Positions 32,397 to 41,408 of a DNA stretch of 64,000 bases are shown piece after piece. How positions within the stretch are numbered: the stretch's first letter is position 1; each line of letters begins with the position of its first letter. The DNA lies in NCBI RefSeq assembly GCF_001425165.1, contig NZ_LMDU01000013.1:1-64000 (forward strand). Direction: 5' to 3'. This DNA is from Pelomonas sp. Root405. GTDB taxonomy: Bacteria; Pseudomonadota; Gammaproteobacteria; Burkholderiales; Burkholderiaceae_C. Made by a program: the position numbers and the translations under genes. A model generated the notes under the pieces. That model was not told the origin of the DNA, did not search any database, and saw nothing but the letters and a program-made list of their open reading frames with translations.

Positions 32397-35321
32397 TCAG
32401 TGGCCGTTGATCAACAGCGCGTGTGAGCGCAGCGTCGCGTCCGCACGGTTGAGCAGCTCGGCAAACCCTTGCCGCTGCGCCAGCTCCGCCGCCTCCAGCA
32501 ACAAGGGTCGCGCCTCAGCGACCGGCAGCGCGGCGGTCTGCAGTAACAAGCCCTCGGTCAGCGGTTCCAGCAGGCCGGCGTCGCGCGCGATGGCGACCTG
32601 GCGGGCGGCAGCGCCGGCATCACCTGCCAGCCCGTCCAGCCGCGCCAGGCGGATTTGCACGAGCGGATGTCGGCTGCGCGCCAGCAGCGCGCGCACCCGC
32701 TCGGCCAGCGCGGGGTCGGGCGGCAGGCCCCGGAAGTCGCGCAGCAGGCCGCGCAGCCAGGCGAGGTGTGACACGCGCAACGGGTCGTGGCTGCTGGCAA
32801 GCAAGGGCTCGGCAGCGTCCAGGTCGGCTTCTGCCAGATCGATGCAGCCGCTTTGCCAATACAGCCGCGCGCGTCGCACCAGGGCCTCGCCCTCGAACAG
32901 TGCCGAGCCCTGCGAGCGTCCGAGTTCAAGCGCGCGGTCAAGCACGCCACGCGCCTCGCCGTAGCGGCCGGCGCTGGTCAGCGTCAGGCCCAGCATGAGC
33001 AGCGACAGCGTCTCCGTGTGCGCCACGCCCTGCCAGCTGACCAGGCTGCGCCGCGCCATGGCTTCAGCGCGTGCCAGGTCGCCCAGCGCCTGCAGCATGA
33101 CGCCCAGGTCGTTCTCTATCGTCAGACCGCGGCAGTAGTCGGGGTGGCGCTCCAGCAGCAGCTCGAAGGCATCGCGCGCCGCGCGCACCTGGCCGCCGAA
33201 CCAGTGGATCTGGCCCTCATAACTGAGCAGCGAAGGCCGCGCCGGTGCGAGGTGGCGCAGCTGGCCCAGCAGCGCCCAGGCGGCCGGAATGTCGGGCTCG
33301 CGCATGGCCAGCTCGATGAGCACCTCGCAGGCGCTGCAGCGCTCGGCCAGCGGCAGCCTTGGCAGCAGCGGCCGCAACTGCTGCGCCAGCGCGGCGGCAG
33401 CGCCCAGGTCGCCGGAGAACACCGCGTTGTCGACCAGGCCGGCCAGCGCCTGACCTTCGATCTGCTCGCGCTGCGCCGGGTCGGCCACGGCGCCGGCCAG
33501 CTCCAGCACCTGCTGCAGCGCCTGGCGGCCTGCCGGCAGGTCGTGCAGCAGCGCGCATTCGGCCAGGCTCAGGCGCGCCTGCAGCGCCAGCGCCGGCTCG
33601 CGCGACTCCGTCGCGACGCGCTGCCACAGGGCCAGCGCCTCGTCGTAGCGGCCCCGCAGCTTCTGCTGGGCCGCACCGCGGTGCAGCCAGGCCAGCGCCG
33701 TCTGCGCCTCGCCGGCCGCCTGCCACAGCGCAGCCACGGCCAGAGGCTCGGCAGCGCCCTCCGTGCGCGCCCCCAAGGCGAGCGCCGCCCGCTGCCGCAG
33801 CGACTGGGCTTCGAAGGCCGGCAGCAGGGCCAGCACGGCCTCGCGCACCAGGTCGTGCCGGCACTGCAACGCGCCGTCCGCTTCCTCTCGCAGCAACGCG
33901 GCTTCGAGCGCCTGCCGTGCGGCGGGCAGCAGTTCGTCATCGACGACGCCGGCCACGCTGCCCAGCACCGCCAGCGGCAGCGGCCGGGCCAGCACGGCGG
34001 CGGCGCCGATGAGGCTGCGCGCCGCCGGGGTCAGGGCTTGCCAGCGGCGCATCAGCAGCTCGTGCACGCGCGGCGACACGGCCACGCCATCGGCGCGCGC
34101 CCTCAACAGCTCGCCCAGCACGAAGGCGTTGCCGTGGCTGGCGGCCAGCAACGCGGGCGCATCGGCGGTGTTCTGGCCGGCGCGGCCGAGCAGCTGCTGC
34201 ACGGCGTCGAGCGCCAGCCCAGGCAGCGGCAGGCTGCGCAGGCGCTGGCCGTCCTGCTGCCGCGCCAGCCAGCGGCGCTGCTCGGGCGACAGCTCTTCTC
34301 CACGCGCGGCGCCGCGCCAGCGAAGCCTGCCGCGGTGGCCGAGCAGGGCCAGCAGCTCTAGGCTGGCGGCGTCCACCCACTGCAGGTCGTCCACCAGCAA
34401 CAGCGGGCCGAGCGCCTCCAGCACGCGCGCCAGCCCTTCGAGCAACCGGGCGCGGGCGGTCAACGCATCGAGCGGCGGCAGCACCTCGTCGACCGCCAGC
34501 TCCGGCAACAGCCGCGCCAGGTCCAGCCGGTAGGCGGCCAGGCCGCGCTCGGGCTGACGCAGCAGCGCGCGGAGCAGGTCCAGCTGCGGCAGCAGCAATT
34601 CGACGACTGGCCGATAAGGCATCTGCGCGAGACCCTCCCGGCCCTGCAGCAGCGGCGCGCCCGGAAAGGCCGCCTTCAGCACGCTGGTCTTGCCCACGCC
34701 GGCCTCGCCCAGCAGCACCAGCGCCGGCGTGGTCTCGCAGCGGACCTGGGTCAGCCAGTCGGTCCGGCCGCACAAGGCATCGCCAGCATCGGGCGGCGGC
34801 GCCTCGCCGGGGTCCAGCAGCAGACGCAGCGGCGCCTGCCAGGGCGCGCTGCCGGCACGTTGCAGCGCCCGGCGCGCGGCGTCGTCCCACTGGCGTTGCA
34901 GCAGGGCGCCGCGTTCGTCGGCCCAGCGCCAGAACTCGTCGAAGGCGGCGAAGCGAAAACCCTGCAGCCAGGCTGCGGCTGGCCGAGCCAGCAGCTCGGC
35001 GCCATCGGCCTCCGCACACGCCATGTGCAGCAGCGCCAGGTCGTGCGGCAACAGCAGGCGCACGCGCTGGCGCTCGGCCACCAGCGCCTCGGCCTGGCCA
35101 AAGCCGGCGAGCAACTGGCGCAAGCGGTGCAGGTTGATGCGCAGATGGTGGCGGGCCTGCTCGCGTTCGGCATCGGGCCAGAACAGCGCGGCGAGCTGAC
35201 CGCGCTCCACCCAGTGGCCCACGCAGGCCAGGTGGATCAGCAGGCAGGCGGGCAGCGTCGCCGGCAGCGTGCTTTCAGCGCCATCGGCCTGCCAGGCTGG
35301 AACTCCGAGCAGCTTGAGCAT
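32397..35321 (-). CDS. BTAD/SARP-type transcriptional regulator with AAA ATPase and TPR domains
   Basis: A 974-residue AfsR/MalT-like signal-integrating regulator. Residues 1-90 look like the OmpR-type winged helix of SARP proteins (LLIHLACVGHWVERGQLAAL, WPDAEREQARHHLRINLHRL). A short BTAD helical part follows. The STAND-type ATPase has Walker A GEAGVGKTSVLKAA at about 203-216 and Walker B LLLVDDLQWVDAASLELLALL near 306-326. The C-terminal half (about 500-960) is a TPR array. There is no C-terminal LuxR HTH, so the N-terminal domain must bind DNA. The start MLKLLGVPAWQADG is inferred; a longer frame runs into the PEP-CTERM gene 23 bp upstream, with which it forms an operon. Confidence 0.82.
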   Translation of the reverse strand: MLKLLGVPAWQADGAESTLPATLPACLLIHLACVGHWVERGQLAALFWPDAEREQARHHLRINLHRLRQLLAGFGQAEALVAERQRVRLLLPHDLALLHMACAEADGAELLARPAAAWLQGFRFAAFDEFWRWADERGALLQRQWDDAARRALQRAGSAPWQAPLRLLLDPGEAPPPDAGDALCGRTDWLTQVRCETTPALVLLGEAGVGKTSVLKAAFPGAPLLQGREGLAQMPYRPVVELLLPQLDLLRALLRQPERGLAAYRLDLARLLPELAVDEVLPPLDALTARARLLEGLARVLEALGPLLLVDDLQWVDAASLELLALLGHRGRLRWRGAARGEELSPEQRRWLARQQDGQRLRSLPLPGLALDAVQQLLGRAGQNTADAPALLAASHGNAFVLGELLRARADGVAVSPRVHELLMRRWQALTPAARSLIGAAAVLARPLPLAVLGSVAGVVDDELLPAARQALEAALLREEADGALQCRHDLVREAVLALLPAFEAQSLRQRAALALGARTEGAAEPLAVAALWQAAGEAQTALAWLHRGAAQQKLRGRYDEALALWQRVATESREPALALQARLSLAECALLHDLPAGRQALQQVLELAGAVADPAQREQIEGQALAGLVDNAVFSGDLGAAAALAQQLRPLLPRLPLAERCSACEVLIELAMREPDIPAAWALLGQLRHLAPARPSLLSYEGQIHWFGGQVRAARDAFELLLERHPDYCRGLTIENDLGVMLQALGDLARAEAMARRSLVSWQGVAHTETLSLLMLGLTLTSAGRYGEARGVLDRALELGRSQGSALFEGEALVRRARLYWQSGCIDLAEADLDAAEPLLASSHDPLRVSHLAWLRGLLRDFRGLPPDPALAERVRALLARSRHPLVQIRLARLDGLAGDAGAAARQVAIARDAGLLEPLTEGLLLQTAALPVAEARPLLLEAAELAQRQGFAELLNRADATLRSHALLINGH

Positions 35322-35344
35322 GGACGCAGTGTGCCCCCGCGCGC

Positions 35345-36106
35345 TCAGGCGCGGCGGCGCAGCGCGAGCAAGCCCAGGCCGGCGGCCAGCAGCATCCAGG
35401 CCGACGGCTCGGGCACCGGCGCCATCACCGGCGTCAGCGTGGCCGAGAAATTGTCCAGGCTGAGGAAGGCGCTGCCGCCGGTGCAGCCGTTGGCGCTGTT
35501 GCAGCTGGTGGCGAGCGTGTAGCGAAAGCCGACGTAGATCGGCGCCGCGCCCGCGCCGAAGTCCGGCCGCTGCAAGGAGCCGGCGACCGGCGGTATCCAG
35601 TCGGCCGCCGCAGCGTCGAAAGACCACTGCTGCGACAGGTAGCCGGGCTGGATCATCGACTTGCCGGTCACCAGCTCGCTGCCGGCAACGGTGTAGGTCA
35701 CACCGCCCTGCAGCAGGGCCGGGCGGATGCTGCCCAGCGTGTCGAAGGCAAAGCTGCTCGACAGGCCGCGCAGGTCGGCGCTGAACGCCAGCTTGCCCAG
35801 CGCGCCGGACTGCGCCGGGTCGTAGGCCATGCCCGTGTAGAAGGCGCCGAGCCGGTTGGTCGAGCTGCTCAGGCCGGGGCTGGCCGGCGTGACGTAGCTG
35901 ATGACCCAGTGCGAACCGGGGTTGCCCAGGTTGGCGTCGATGACCATGTTGGCGCTCGACGGCCCGTCGTCGGTGATCTGGATCAGGCTCCAGTCGGCGG
36001 CATTGAAGTTGCCGACGGCCAGGTTCAGGCCCGGACTGTCGGCAGCGGCATGCGTGGCGAAAGCCAGCGCAAGGCCGGCGAAGGAGAGTGAGACGAGGCG
36101 AGACAT
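35345..36106 (-). CDS. PEP-CTERM sorting-domain protein
   Basis: A 253-residue exported protein with a signal peptide (MSRLVSLSFAGLALAFATHAAAD). The mature region is beta-rich with a Cys pair (SCNSANGCTGG); its function is unknown. The tag is VPEPSAWMLLAAGLGLLALRRRA. The start at MSRLVS was chosen for the signal peptide. It is the first gene of an operon with the BTAD-type regulator (23 bp), so its expression and that regulator are linked. A perfect tandem 11-bp repeat lies about 44 bp before its start, in the divergent gap with serB. Confidence 0.88.
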   Translation of the reverse strand: MSRLVSLSFAGLALAFATHAAADSPGLNLAVGNFNAADWSLIQITDDGPSSANMVIDANLGNPGSHWVISYVTPASPGLSSSTNRLGAFYTGMAYDPAQSGALGKLAFSADLRGLSSSFAFDTLGSIRPALLQGGVTYTVAGSELVTGKSMIQPGYLSQQWSFDAAAADWIPPVAGSLQRPDFGAGAAPIYVGFRYTLATSCNSANGCTGGSAFLSLDNFSATLTPVMAPVPEPSAWMLLAAGLGLLALRRRA

Positions 36107-36149
36107 GGGCGGGCTCCGCGGCTGAGGACGTCGCAAACTCTGCCCGGCC

Positions 36150-36171
36150 ACCGTCTCAGCACCGTCTCAGC
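36150..36171. repeat. perfect tandem 11-bp repeat, candidate SARP operator
   Basis: ACCGTCTCAGC is repeated twice with no gap, a period of one helical turn. It lies in the 105-bp gap between the divergent PEP-CTERM/regulator operon and serB. SARP-family winged-helix regulators bind direct repeats with 11-bp spacing, and the operon it precedes encodes such a regulator, which makes autoregulation an attractive reading. The repeat itself is seen directly; the function is inference. Confidence 0.55.
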
Positions 36172-36211
36172 CCGGGTTCGGGCCGGCGCCACGCCCGAGG
36201 GCATCGGGATA

Positions 36212-36955
36212 ATGCCGGCCATTGTTGGCCTGCATTCCGATCCCGTGACCTCTCCTGCTTCCGATGGCCTCGTGCTGCGCGACGGCCCCCCGCTACCGCT
36301 GCTGTCCCACTTCAGGCTCGCCGCCTTCGACATGGACTCGACGCTGATCAGCATCGAGTGCATCGACGAGATCGCCGCCCTGGCCGGCAAGGGCGAGCAG
36401 GTGGCCGCCATCACCGAAGCCGCCATGCGCGGCGAGATCACCGACTTTAAGGACAGCCTTCGCCGGCGCCTGGCCATCCTGGCTGGCGTGCCGGCGGGCG
36501 TGCTGGACCGGGTGCTGGCCGAGCGGCTGGCCTTCAACCCCGGCGCGCGGGAGCTGTGCGCCGCATTGAAGGCCGCCGGGCTGAAGCTGGTGCTGGTCTC
36601 CGGCGGCTTCACCTTCTTCACGCGCTTCGTGGCCGCCGAGCTGGGCATGGACTTCGTGCGCAGCAATGAACTGGAGATTGCCGATGGCGCCCTCACCGGC
36701 CGCGTCGTCATGCAGGACTGGGGCGACATCTGCGACGGCGAGCAGAAGCGCCTGATGCTGCTGCAGTGCTGCGGGCAGGTCGGTTGCACGCCGGACCAGT
36801 CCATCGCCGTGGGCGACGGCGCCAACGATCTGCCGATGATGGGCGCGGCCGGTCTGTCGGTGGCCTACCGTGCCAAGCCCAAGGTGCGCGAGCAGGCCCG
36901 CATCGCCATCAACGATGGCGGCCTGGACCGGCTGCTGGAGCTGGTCCGGCCCTGA
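36212..36955 (+). CDS. serB: phosphoserine phosphatase
   Basis: A 247-residue HAD-family phosphatase for the last step of serine synthesis. It shows the nucleophile motif AFDMDSTLISIECIDEIA, motif II LVLVSGGFTFFTRF and the metal-binding GDGANDLPMMGAAGLSVAYRAKPKV. It lacks the N-terminal ACT-like domain of longer SerB forms. It is divergent from the PEP-CTERM/regulator operon and shares the gap containing the 11-bp tandem repeat, so that site could also touch serB. Confidence 0.93.
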   Translation: MPAIVGLHSDPVTSPASDGLVLRDGPPLPLLSHFRLAAFDMDSTLISIECIDEIAALAGKGEQVAAITEAAMRGEITDFKDSLRRRLAILAGVPAGVLDRVLAERLAFNPGARELCAALKAAGLKLVLVSGGFTFFTRFVAAELGMDFVRSNELEIADGALTGRVVMQDWGDICDGEQKRLMLLQCCGQVGCTPDQSIAVGDGANDLPMMGAAGLSVAYRAKPKVREQARIAINDGGLDRLLELVRP

Positions 36956-36969
36956 TCCGGGCGCGCAGC

Positions 36970-37797
36970 TCAGCGCAGGCGACGCCGCGCGACGCCCGCC
37001 ACCACGGCAAGACCCGCCAGCATCAGCGCATAGCTCTCGGGCTCCGGCACGGCGGTCACGGCCAGCACGTCGGCCACGATGGGCGTCGAGTTGGAGTTGG
37101 TGATCGTCGTCCAGTTGGCGCCGACGGCCAGCGCTGACTTCAGGTCGGCCATGTTGGCGTATGGCGTGTCGTTGCTCGTCACCTGGGCCGAGAACTGCGT
37201 GTAGCGCGTGGCCGTCACCGCGTCGACCTTGTACTCGCGCAGCTGGATGCCCGACAGGCCGGTCGCGGCCATCGGGTTGTCGGACGTCGCATAGCTGCCG
37301 CGGTTGGAAATGGCACCGAGGAAGGTAATGGCCGCCGGCTGATAGTTGGTCGCATACGACGCGGCCTGGTAGGCGTAGAGGATGTCGCCACCGCTGGAGA
37401 TGTTGGACGCGCCGCCATTCAGGTTGGCAACGGTGCCGTTGGCCGTGCCGCCCGCCGCGCCGGACTTGGCCGCGTACTGGCCGTTGGTGCCGGTGCCGAG
37501 CAAGGCGACCGACGTGCCGGCTGCCACCGCGCTGCCGGCCGTCCAGGACCAGAAGGTCTCGGCCGTGGCCGAGAACACGCCAGCGGCCGGCGTCGTCTGC
37601 AGCACATTGGTGTCGGTGAAGTAGATGGTCGTGCCAGCGGCCAGGTCGACGAAGGTCACGAACGACCAGCCGCCCACCGTGGTGTTGCCGTTCACGCCGG
37701 TGAAGGCGAAATCGCCATTGGCGAGCGTGGTGCCGGCAGCTTGCGCGGTGCCGATGGATGCGGCGGCGAGTGCAGTGAGGGTCAGGAACTTACGCAT
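36970..37797 (-). CDS. PEP-CTERM sorting-domain protein
   Basis: A 275-residue exported protein with a signal peptide (MRKFLTLTALAAASIGTAQAA). The mature part is Gly-, Thr- and Asn-rich and beta-like, with repeated segments such as GTTIYFTDTNVLQ and SWTAGSAVAAGTSVALLG, reminiscent of lamin-tail-like surface domains. No Cys is seen. The tag is VPEPESYALMLAGLAVVAG and ARRRLR. It is the last gene of the pectate lyase operon (35 bp after its upstream neighbour) and converges on serB. Its function is unknown. Confidence 0.87.
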   Translation of the reverse strand: MRKFLTLTALAAASIGTAQAAGTTLANGDFAFTGVNGNTTVGGWSFVTFVDLAAGTTIYFTDTNVLQTTPAAGVFSATAETFWSWTAGSAVAAGTSVALLGTGTNGQYAAKSGAAGGTANGTVANLNGGASNISSGGDILYAYQAASYATNYQPAAITFLGAISNRGSYATSDNPMAATGLSGIQLREYKVDAVTATRYTQFSAQVTSNDTPYANMADLKSALAVGANWTTITNSNSTPIVADVLAVTAVPEPESYALMLAGLAVVAGVARRRLR

Positions 37798-37832
37798 GGG
37801 GTTGTCTCCGTTGGGTTGGTGTGTCGTGGGGA

Positions 37833-38594
37833 TCAGCAGGCGCGCCGGCGGGCGGCGGCCAGGGTCAGCAAACCGCCCAGGGCCAGCAGGGCCGAGGCGG
37901 GTTCGGGCACGGGTGCCGCGGCCAGCACGAGGTTGTCGAGCGACACGCCGTAGTAGCTGTCGCGGTTGGTCAGCGTGAAGCCGGCGATGTCGGCAGCCCC
38001 GGCCAGGCGCGCGAAGGCGTAGTGGCCGCTGCTGCGGCCGCTCAGGTCCAGCGCCTCAATGAGGCTGCCGTCGGTGCGATAGAGCTGAAGCGTGATGGCG
38101 CCGCCGTCGGCGTCGCGCAGCTGGAAGCCCAGCGCCGACACCGGCGCGGAGAAGCGGGCCGAGATGGCGCCGAAGCCGTCGGCGGCCTCGGCCAGCGGCC
38201 CGACACCGAACAGCGCGGCGCCGTCGGCGTCGCCATAGTGGTAGGCGCCGAGGTTGGCGCCGGTAGCGCCGGCCAGCAGCGTCAGGCCCGCGGTGGGCGC
38301 GCCGAAGCCGAGGTCGTCGAACCAGTCCTGCGCCACCTCGCCCGGCCGGGGCGCCTTGGCCACGGCCAGTTCCTGGCCGGCAAAGCGCTCGCCGAACTGC
38401 ACACCCCCGCTGCTGAGCAGGCCGTCGAGGGCGGCGCTGTCGAAGGGATGGGCGGCCAGTTCGTTGAAGCTGACCGTGACGGCGCCCAGCGATGCGTAGC
38501 TGACCTCCTGCAGGGCGGCGGACTGCGCCGGCACGCCAACGAGGCCGACGAGACTGCCCAGCAGCGCGGCGCGGATGTTGTGTTTGAACTTCAT
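37833..38594 (-). CDS. PEP-CTERM sorting-domain protein
   Basis: A 253-residue exported protein with a signal peptide (MKFKHNIRAALLGSLVGLVGVPAQSA). The mature domain resembles the beta-sandwich seen in many PEP-CTERM proteins: FNELAAHPFDSAALDGLLSSGGVQFGERFAG, ISARFSAPVSALGFQLRDADGG and AGFTLTNRDSYYGVSLDNLVLAA. This pattern is like carbohydrate-binding or anchoring folds, but I cannot assign it. The tag is VPEPASALLALGG and AARRRAC. It lies 14 bp after the pectate lyase gene and is probably co-translated. Confidence 0.88.
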   Translation of the reverse strand: MKFKHNIRAALLGSLVGLVGVPAQSAALQEVSYASLGAVTVSFNELAAHPFDSAALDGLLSSGGVQFGERFAGQELAVAKAPRPGEVAQDWFDDLGFGAPTAGLTLLAGATGANLGAYHYGDADGAALFGVGPLAEAADGFGAISARFSAPVSALGFQLRDADGGAITLQLYRTDGSLIEALDLSGRSSGHYAFARLAGAADIAGFTLTNRDSYYGVSLDNLVLAAAPVPEPASALLALGGLLTLAAARRRAC

Positions 38595-38608
38595 GGTGGT
38601 TTCCTTGT

Positions 38609-40972
38609 TCACTGGCCGCCGACGACGGTGACGTTGTCGAAGTCGGCCGTCACGACCGCGCTGTTGCTGCCCGACGAGAGGGCCAGGCCGACGTACAGGG
38701 TGGGCACGGCGACGGTGAGGTTGGTGGTTTCCGACCAGCTGACACCATCGGCCGACGCGGCGGAATAGACGGCGTTGCCGCGCCGCTCTACCCTGACCCA
38801 GACCGGCAGCGCGGAGCTGGAGAAGCTGCCGATGTTGGATTTGTTGTTGCCGTTGATGCCTGCGCGGATGGCGCCGGTGGACGAGTAGCGCGCGGTCCAG
38901 GCATAGGCCGGCGCGCCGGTCAGCCCGTTCATCGCGACGACGCCGGCGCGGGCCGAGTCGGCGCTGCCGCCCTGGGTGACGACGCGCGCGGTGAAGACGA
39001 AGTTGCCGGTCAGCGCCGCGTACTTGAAGTTGAAGGTGTAGGGGCTGCCGGTGTTGATGACGCCGGCGCCTGCCAGCGTGTAGGTGCCGGTAGCCTGCAC
39101 ATAGCTGGCCGCGGGCACGGGCACCGTGACCAGCGGGCTCAGCACCAGCTCGTTGCCGCCGTTGGCGCTGCAGGGCAGCGTGGGCGTGCAGGCCGTGCCG
39201 GGGATCAGCGGCGCCGGGCTCGGGCTCGGGCTCGGGGCCGGGCTCGGACTGGGTGATGGCGAAGGCGAAGGCGGCGGTGTCGGGCTCGGCGCCGGGGCCG
39301 GCGTGGGCGCGGGGCTGGGCGGGGGCGCGCTGGGCAGCGGCGCCGGCAGCGGGCCCTGCACGGCGAACATGCCAACGCGCCCGGCACCGGCATTCGCCTG
39401 CACGGCGCCGCGTGTGGCGTCGGCCGTGCGCAGCGTGTAGGCGTAAGGCGGCACCCAGTTCTGCTTGACGGGCACGCCTTCGCAGCCCTGCAGCTCGATG
39501 TCGATGACACCCGTCATCGGCTTGCCCAGGTCGTCCTTGTCGCTGATGAAGCGGTGACCGCTGCTGCGCATCGAGATCGCATCCTTGCCGCCCGCCAGCT
39601 TGCCGCAGACCTCCCTGGGCTTGAGGCCGGTGAACTCGTAGAAGTTGTTCTCGTTGATGACGTCGGACTGGTAGCGCGCGTCCAGTCCGGAGGCAAACTT
39701 CTTGTCGGGGTCGCTGGTCGTCGTGCTGCCGGTGACGAGGTTGTTGTACATGTGCAGTTGGCCGAAACGCACCAGCGGCAGGCGGCTGTAGGGGTGGTCC
39801 CACCAGTTGCCGGTCATCGTCACGTGGAGGCGGCCGGCGTCGCTCCAGGCGCGGCCGGAGTCACCGTTGCCGACCAGCGTGGTCTTGTGGTGCTTGGTGA
39901 AGATGCTGTTGGACACCGTCACGTAGTCGCTGCCGCGGATGATGTCCAGCGAGCCGTCGTGGCGCGTGTCGCCGGCCAGCGAGTCGGGCGTGTCGCCGTC
40001 ACTGATGGTGACGTGGTCGACCCAGATCTGCTGGGCGCGCGTGATGGCGATGCCGTCCATGTAGGCATTGCCGCTGTCCTCGGGGTTCACGTCCCACGGC
40101 GTATCCAGCGCCAAGTTGCGCAAGATGATGTTGCGCGTCCAGGTCGGGAATGCTTCAGGGTCCTTGCCGGCGGCGACCCAGGCCTTGAAGTCCGCCTCCG
40201 GCCCGGCAGCGGTCGTGGCGGCCTCAATGCCGATCAGGATCTGCGTGCCGGTGATGCGCGCCGGGCGACCATTGCTGTCGTTGATGCCGACCAGCGTCGT
40301 GTTCGACGGGATGGAGAAGCTGCCGCCGTTTTTCTGATCCAGGAAGCCGGTGTACTCCTCGAACACCGTATTGCCGTCGCGCCAGCGGAAGTCGATGTGG
40401 CCGACGATGCGGATGATCTTGGGTTCGTTCTTGGCCTCGCGCAGCGCCGCCAGCAACTGCTCCTTGTTGAACACCGTGTAGATGCGGTTGGCGGCGGCTG
40501 AAGAGCCTCCGGTGACGATCACCTTGCCTTTGCGCGACTGGCCGTGCCAACCCATGTCGGGCGCGGTTTCGCGCTCGAAGCTCAGCACGCCGTTGGTGGG
40601 GTCGACCGTGGCGAACTGCCAGCCCGGCAGCTTGGGCGCCGCGCGGTAGTTGCCCGGGTTGTGCAGGCCATTGATCGTCGCCGGCGCGGCATAGGTGCGG
40701 TTGCCGCTGTCGAACAGCAGCGGCGCGCTGGTGTCGGTCAGCGACACGGCATCAATGACGGGCGCGGGCGGTGGCGTCACGGGCTTGGCCGGCCTCGCGG
40801 CAAGCGCCTTGGCGGTGGCGCTCTCGGTCGTGGCGCCCGTGTCGAGGCGGCCGGCCGTGGCCTGCTGCGCGCTCACGACGCTCGCAGGAGATTCCTGGCC
40901 GCCCCCGCAGGCCAGCAGGCCGAGCGAGATGGACGAAGCCAGCAGACCCAACTTGGGTTTGCATGTGGTCAT
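38609..40972 (-). CDS. secreted pectate lyase (family PL1-like) lipoprotein with C-terminal beta domain
   Basis: A 787-residue lipoprotein; the lipobox is LLACGGG near residue 22. After an Ala-rich spacer the parallel beta-helix lyase covers about 120-490. It shows VWVDHVTISDGDTPDSL, KHHKTTLVGN and SRLPLVRFGQLHMYNN, the last with the catalytic-type Arg. A Pro/Ser-rich linker (about 540-589) leads to a C-terminal domain of about 170 residues resembling a laminin-G or concanavalin fold (FVFTARVVTQGG, ARAGVVAMNGLTG, VWVRVERRGN), perhaps for polysaccharide binding. It should cleave polygalacturonate by beta-elimination with calcium. It leads an operon with two PEP-CTERM genes. Confidence 0.9.
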   Translation of the reverse strand: MTTCKPKLGLLASSISLGLLACGGGQESPASVVSAQQATAGRLDTGATTESATAKALAARPAKPVTPPPAPVIDAVSLTDTSAPLLFDSGNRTYAAPATINGLHNPGNYRAAPKLPGWQFATVDPTNGVLSFERETAPDMGWHGQSRKGKVIVTGGSSAAANRIYTVFNKEQLLAALREAKNEPKIIRIVGHIDFRWRDGNTVFEEYTGFLDQKNGGSFSIPSNTTLVGINDSNGRPARITGTQILIGIEAATTAAGPEADFKAWVAAGKDPEAFPTWTRNIILRNLALDTPWDVNPEDSGNAYMDGIAITRAQQIWVDHVTISDGDTPDSLAGDTRHDGSLDIIRGSDYVTVSNSIFTKHHKTTLVGNGDSGRAWSDAGRLHVTMTGNWWDHPYSRLPLVRFGQLHMYNNLVTGSTTTSDPDKKFASGLDARYQSDVINENNFYEFTGLKPREVCGKLAGGKDAISMRSSGHRFISDKDDLGKPMTGVIDIELQGCEGVPVKQNWVPPYAYTLRTADATRGAVQANAGAGRVGMFAVQGPLPAPLPSAPPPSPAPTPAPAPSPTPPPSPSPSPSPSPAPSPSPSPAPLIPGTACTPTLPCSANGGNELVLSPLVTVPVPAASYVQATGTYTLAGAGVINTGSPYTFNFKYAALTGNFVFTARVVTQGGSADSARAGVVAMNGLTGAPAYAWTARYSSTGAIRAGINGNNKSNIGSFSSSALPVWVRVERRGNAVYSAASADGVSWSETTNLTVAVPTLYVGLALSSGSNSAVVTADFDNVTVVGGQ
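39205..39355 (-). repeat. low-complexity Pro/Ser/Ala linker in pectate lyase
   Basis: Tandem repeats of short GC-rich units encode alternating Pro with Ser, Ala or Thr between the lyase and C-terminal domains. This is a flexible linker and a likely site of replication slippage, so its length should vary between strains. Confidence 0.75.
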
Positions 40973-41408
40973 GGCATGTCTCCGGCGCGCCTGTACAGCG
41001 CGCGCTTTGTGTTTGTTGGGCGTACCGACCCCGCTGCCGAGCGTTCGCAGCAGGCAGGCAAAGGCCCGCCCGGCACCCGGCCCGTCAGGGGTCAGGCGCG
41101 CAGCGCATCAGCAGTGAGGAACGGGGGATCGGCAGCAGGCCGAGATGGCGCTTCAGCCCTTGCGGCACCGGCTCGCTTGGGCGTCAGTGGAGAGCGGGCA
41201 CAGCAGGCGCCTCGCACTGCAACGGCTGTCGAGACACCCGGCCACCCGGCGGTTTCCGGTCAACGGTCTCGGCTCAGCGAGCAGTTGGAACAGTGTTTCG
41301 TTTTTGGAGCGCCCGGTCAACGCGGGGCTATCCCTGAGGGCACCGATTCGGGGGGCGGGCCAAACCCGGGGGCGTCACCGACGCCCACTCCAGGCCGACC
41401 GAGGGCGC
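40973..41408. other. 436-bp gap upstream of the pectate lyase operon
   Basis: No gene is seen. Three small features stand out: TGACCGGAAAC on the minus strand (41252-41262), close to the motif seen before two other PEP-CTERM genes; the palindrome-like GGAACAGTGTTTC (41287-41299) next to an AT-rich TTTTTGG; and the 10-mer CCGGTCAACG occurring at 41256 and 41313. The size of this gap suggests a regulated promoter for the pectate lyase operon. No intrinsic terminator is visible. Confidence 0.4.

Noticed and set aside
35322..35627. Extension of the BTAD-type regulator by about 100 residues upstream
   Set aside because: The extra frame is antisense-phased through the PEP-CTERM gene and reads as Arg/Ala-rich low complexity; starting at MLKLLGV gives a normal winged-helix beginning.
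39205..39355. CRISPR-like or satellite repeat
   Set aside because: The repeat stays in frame and encodes a Pro/Ser-rich linker within the lyase; there are no spacers.
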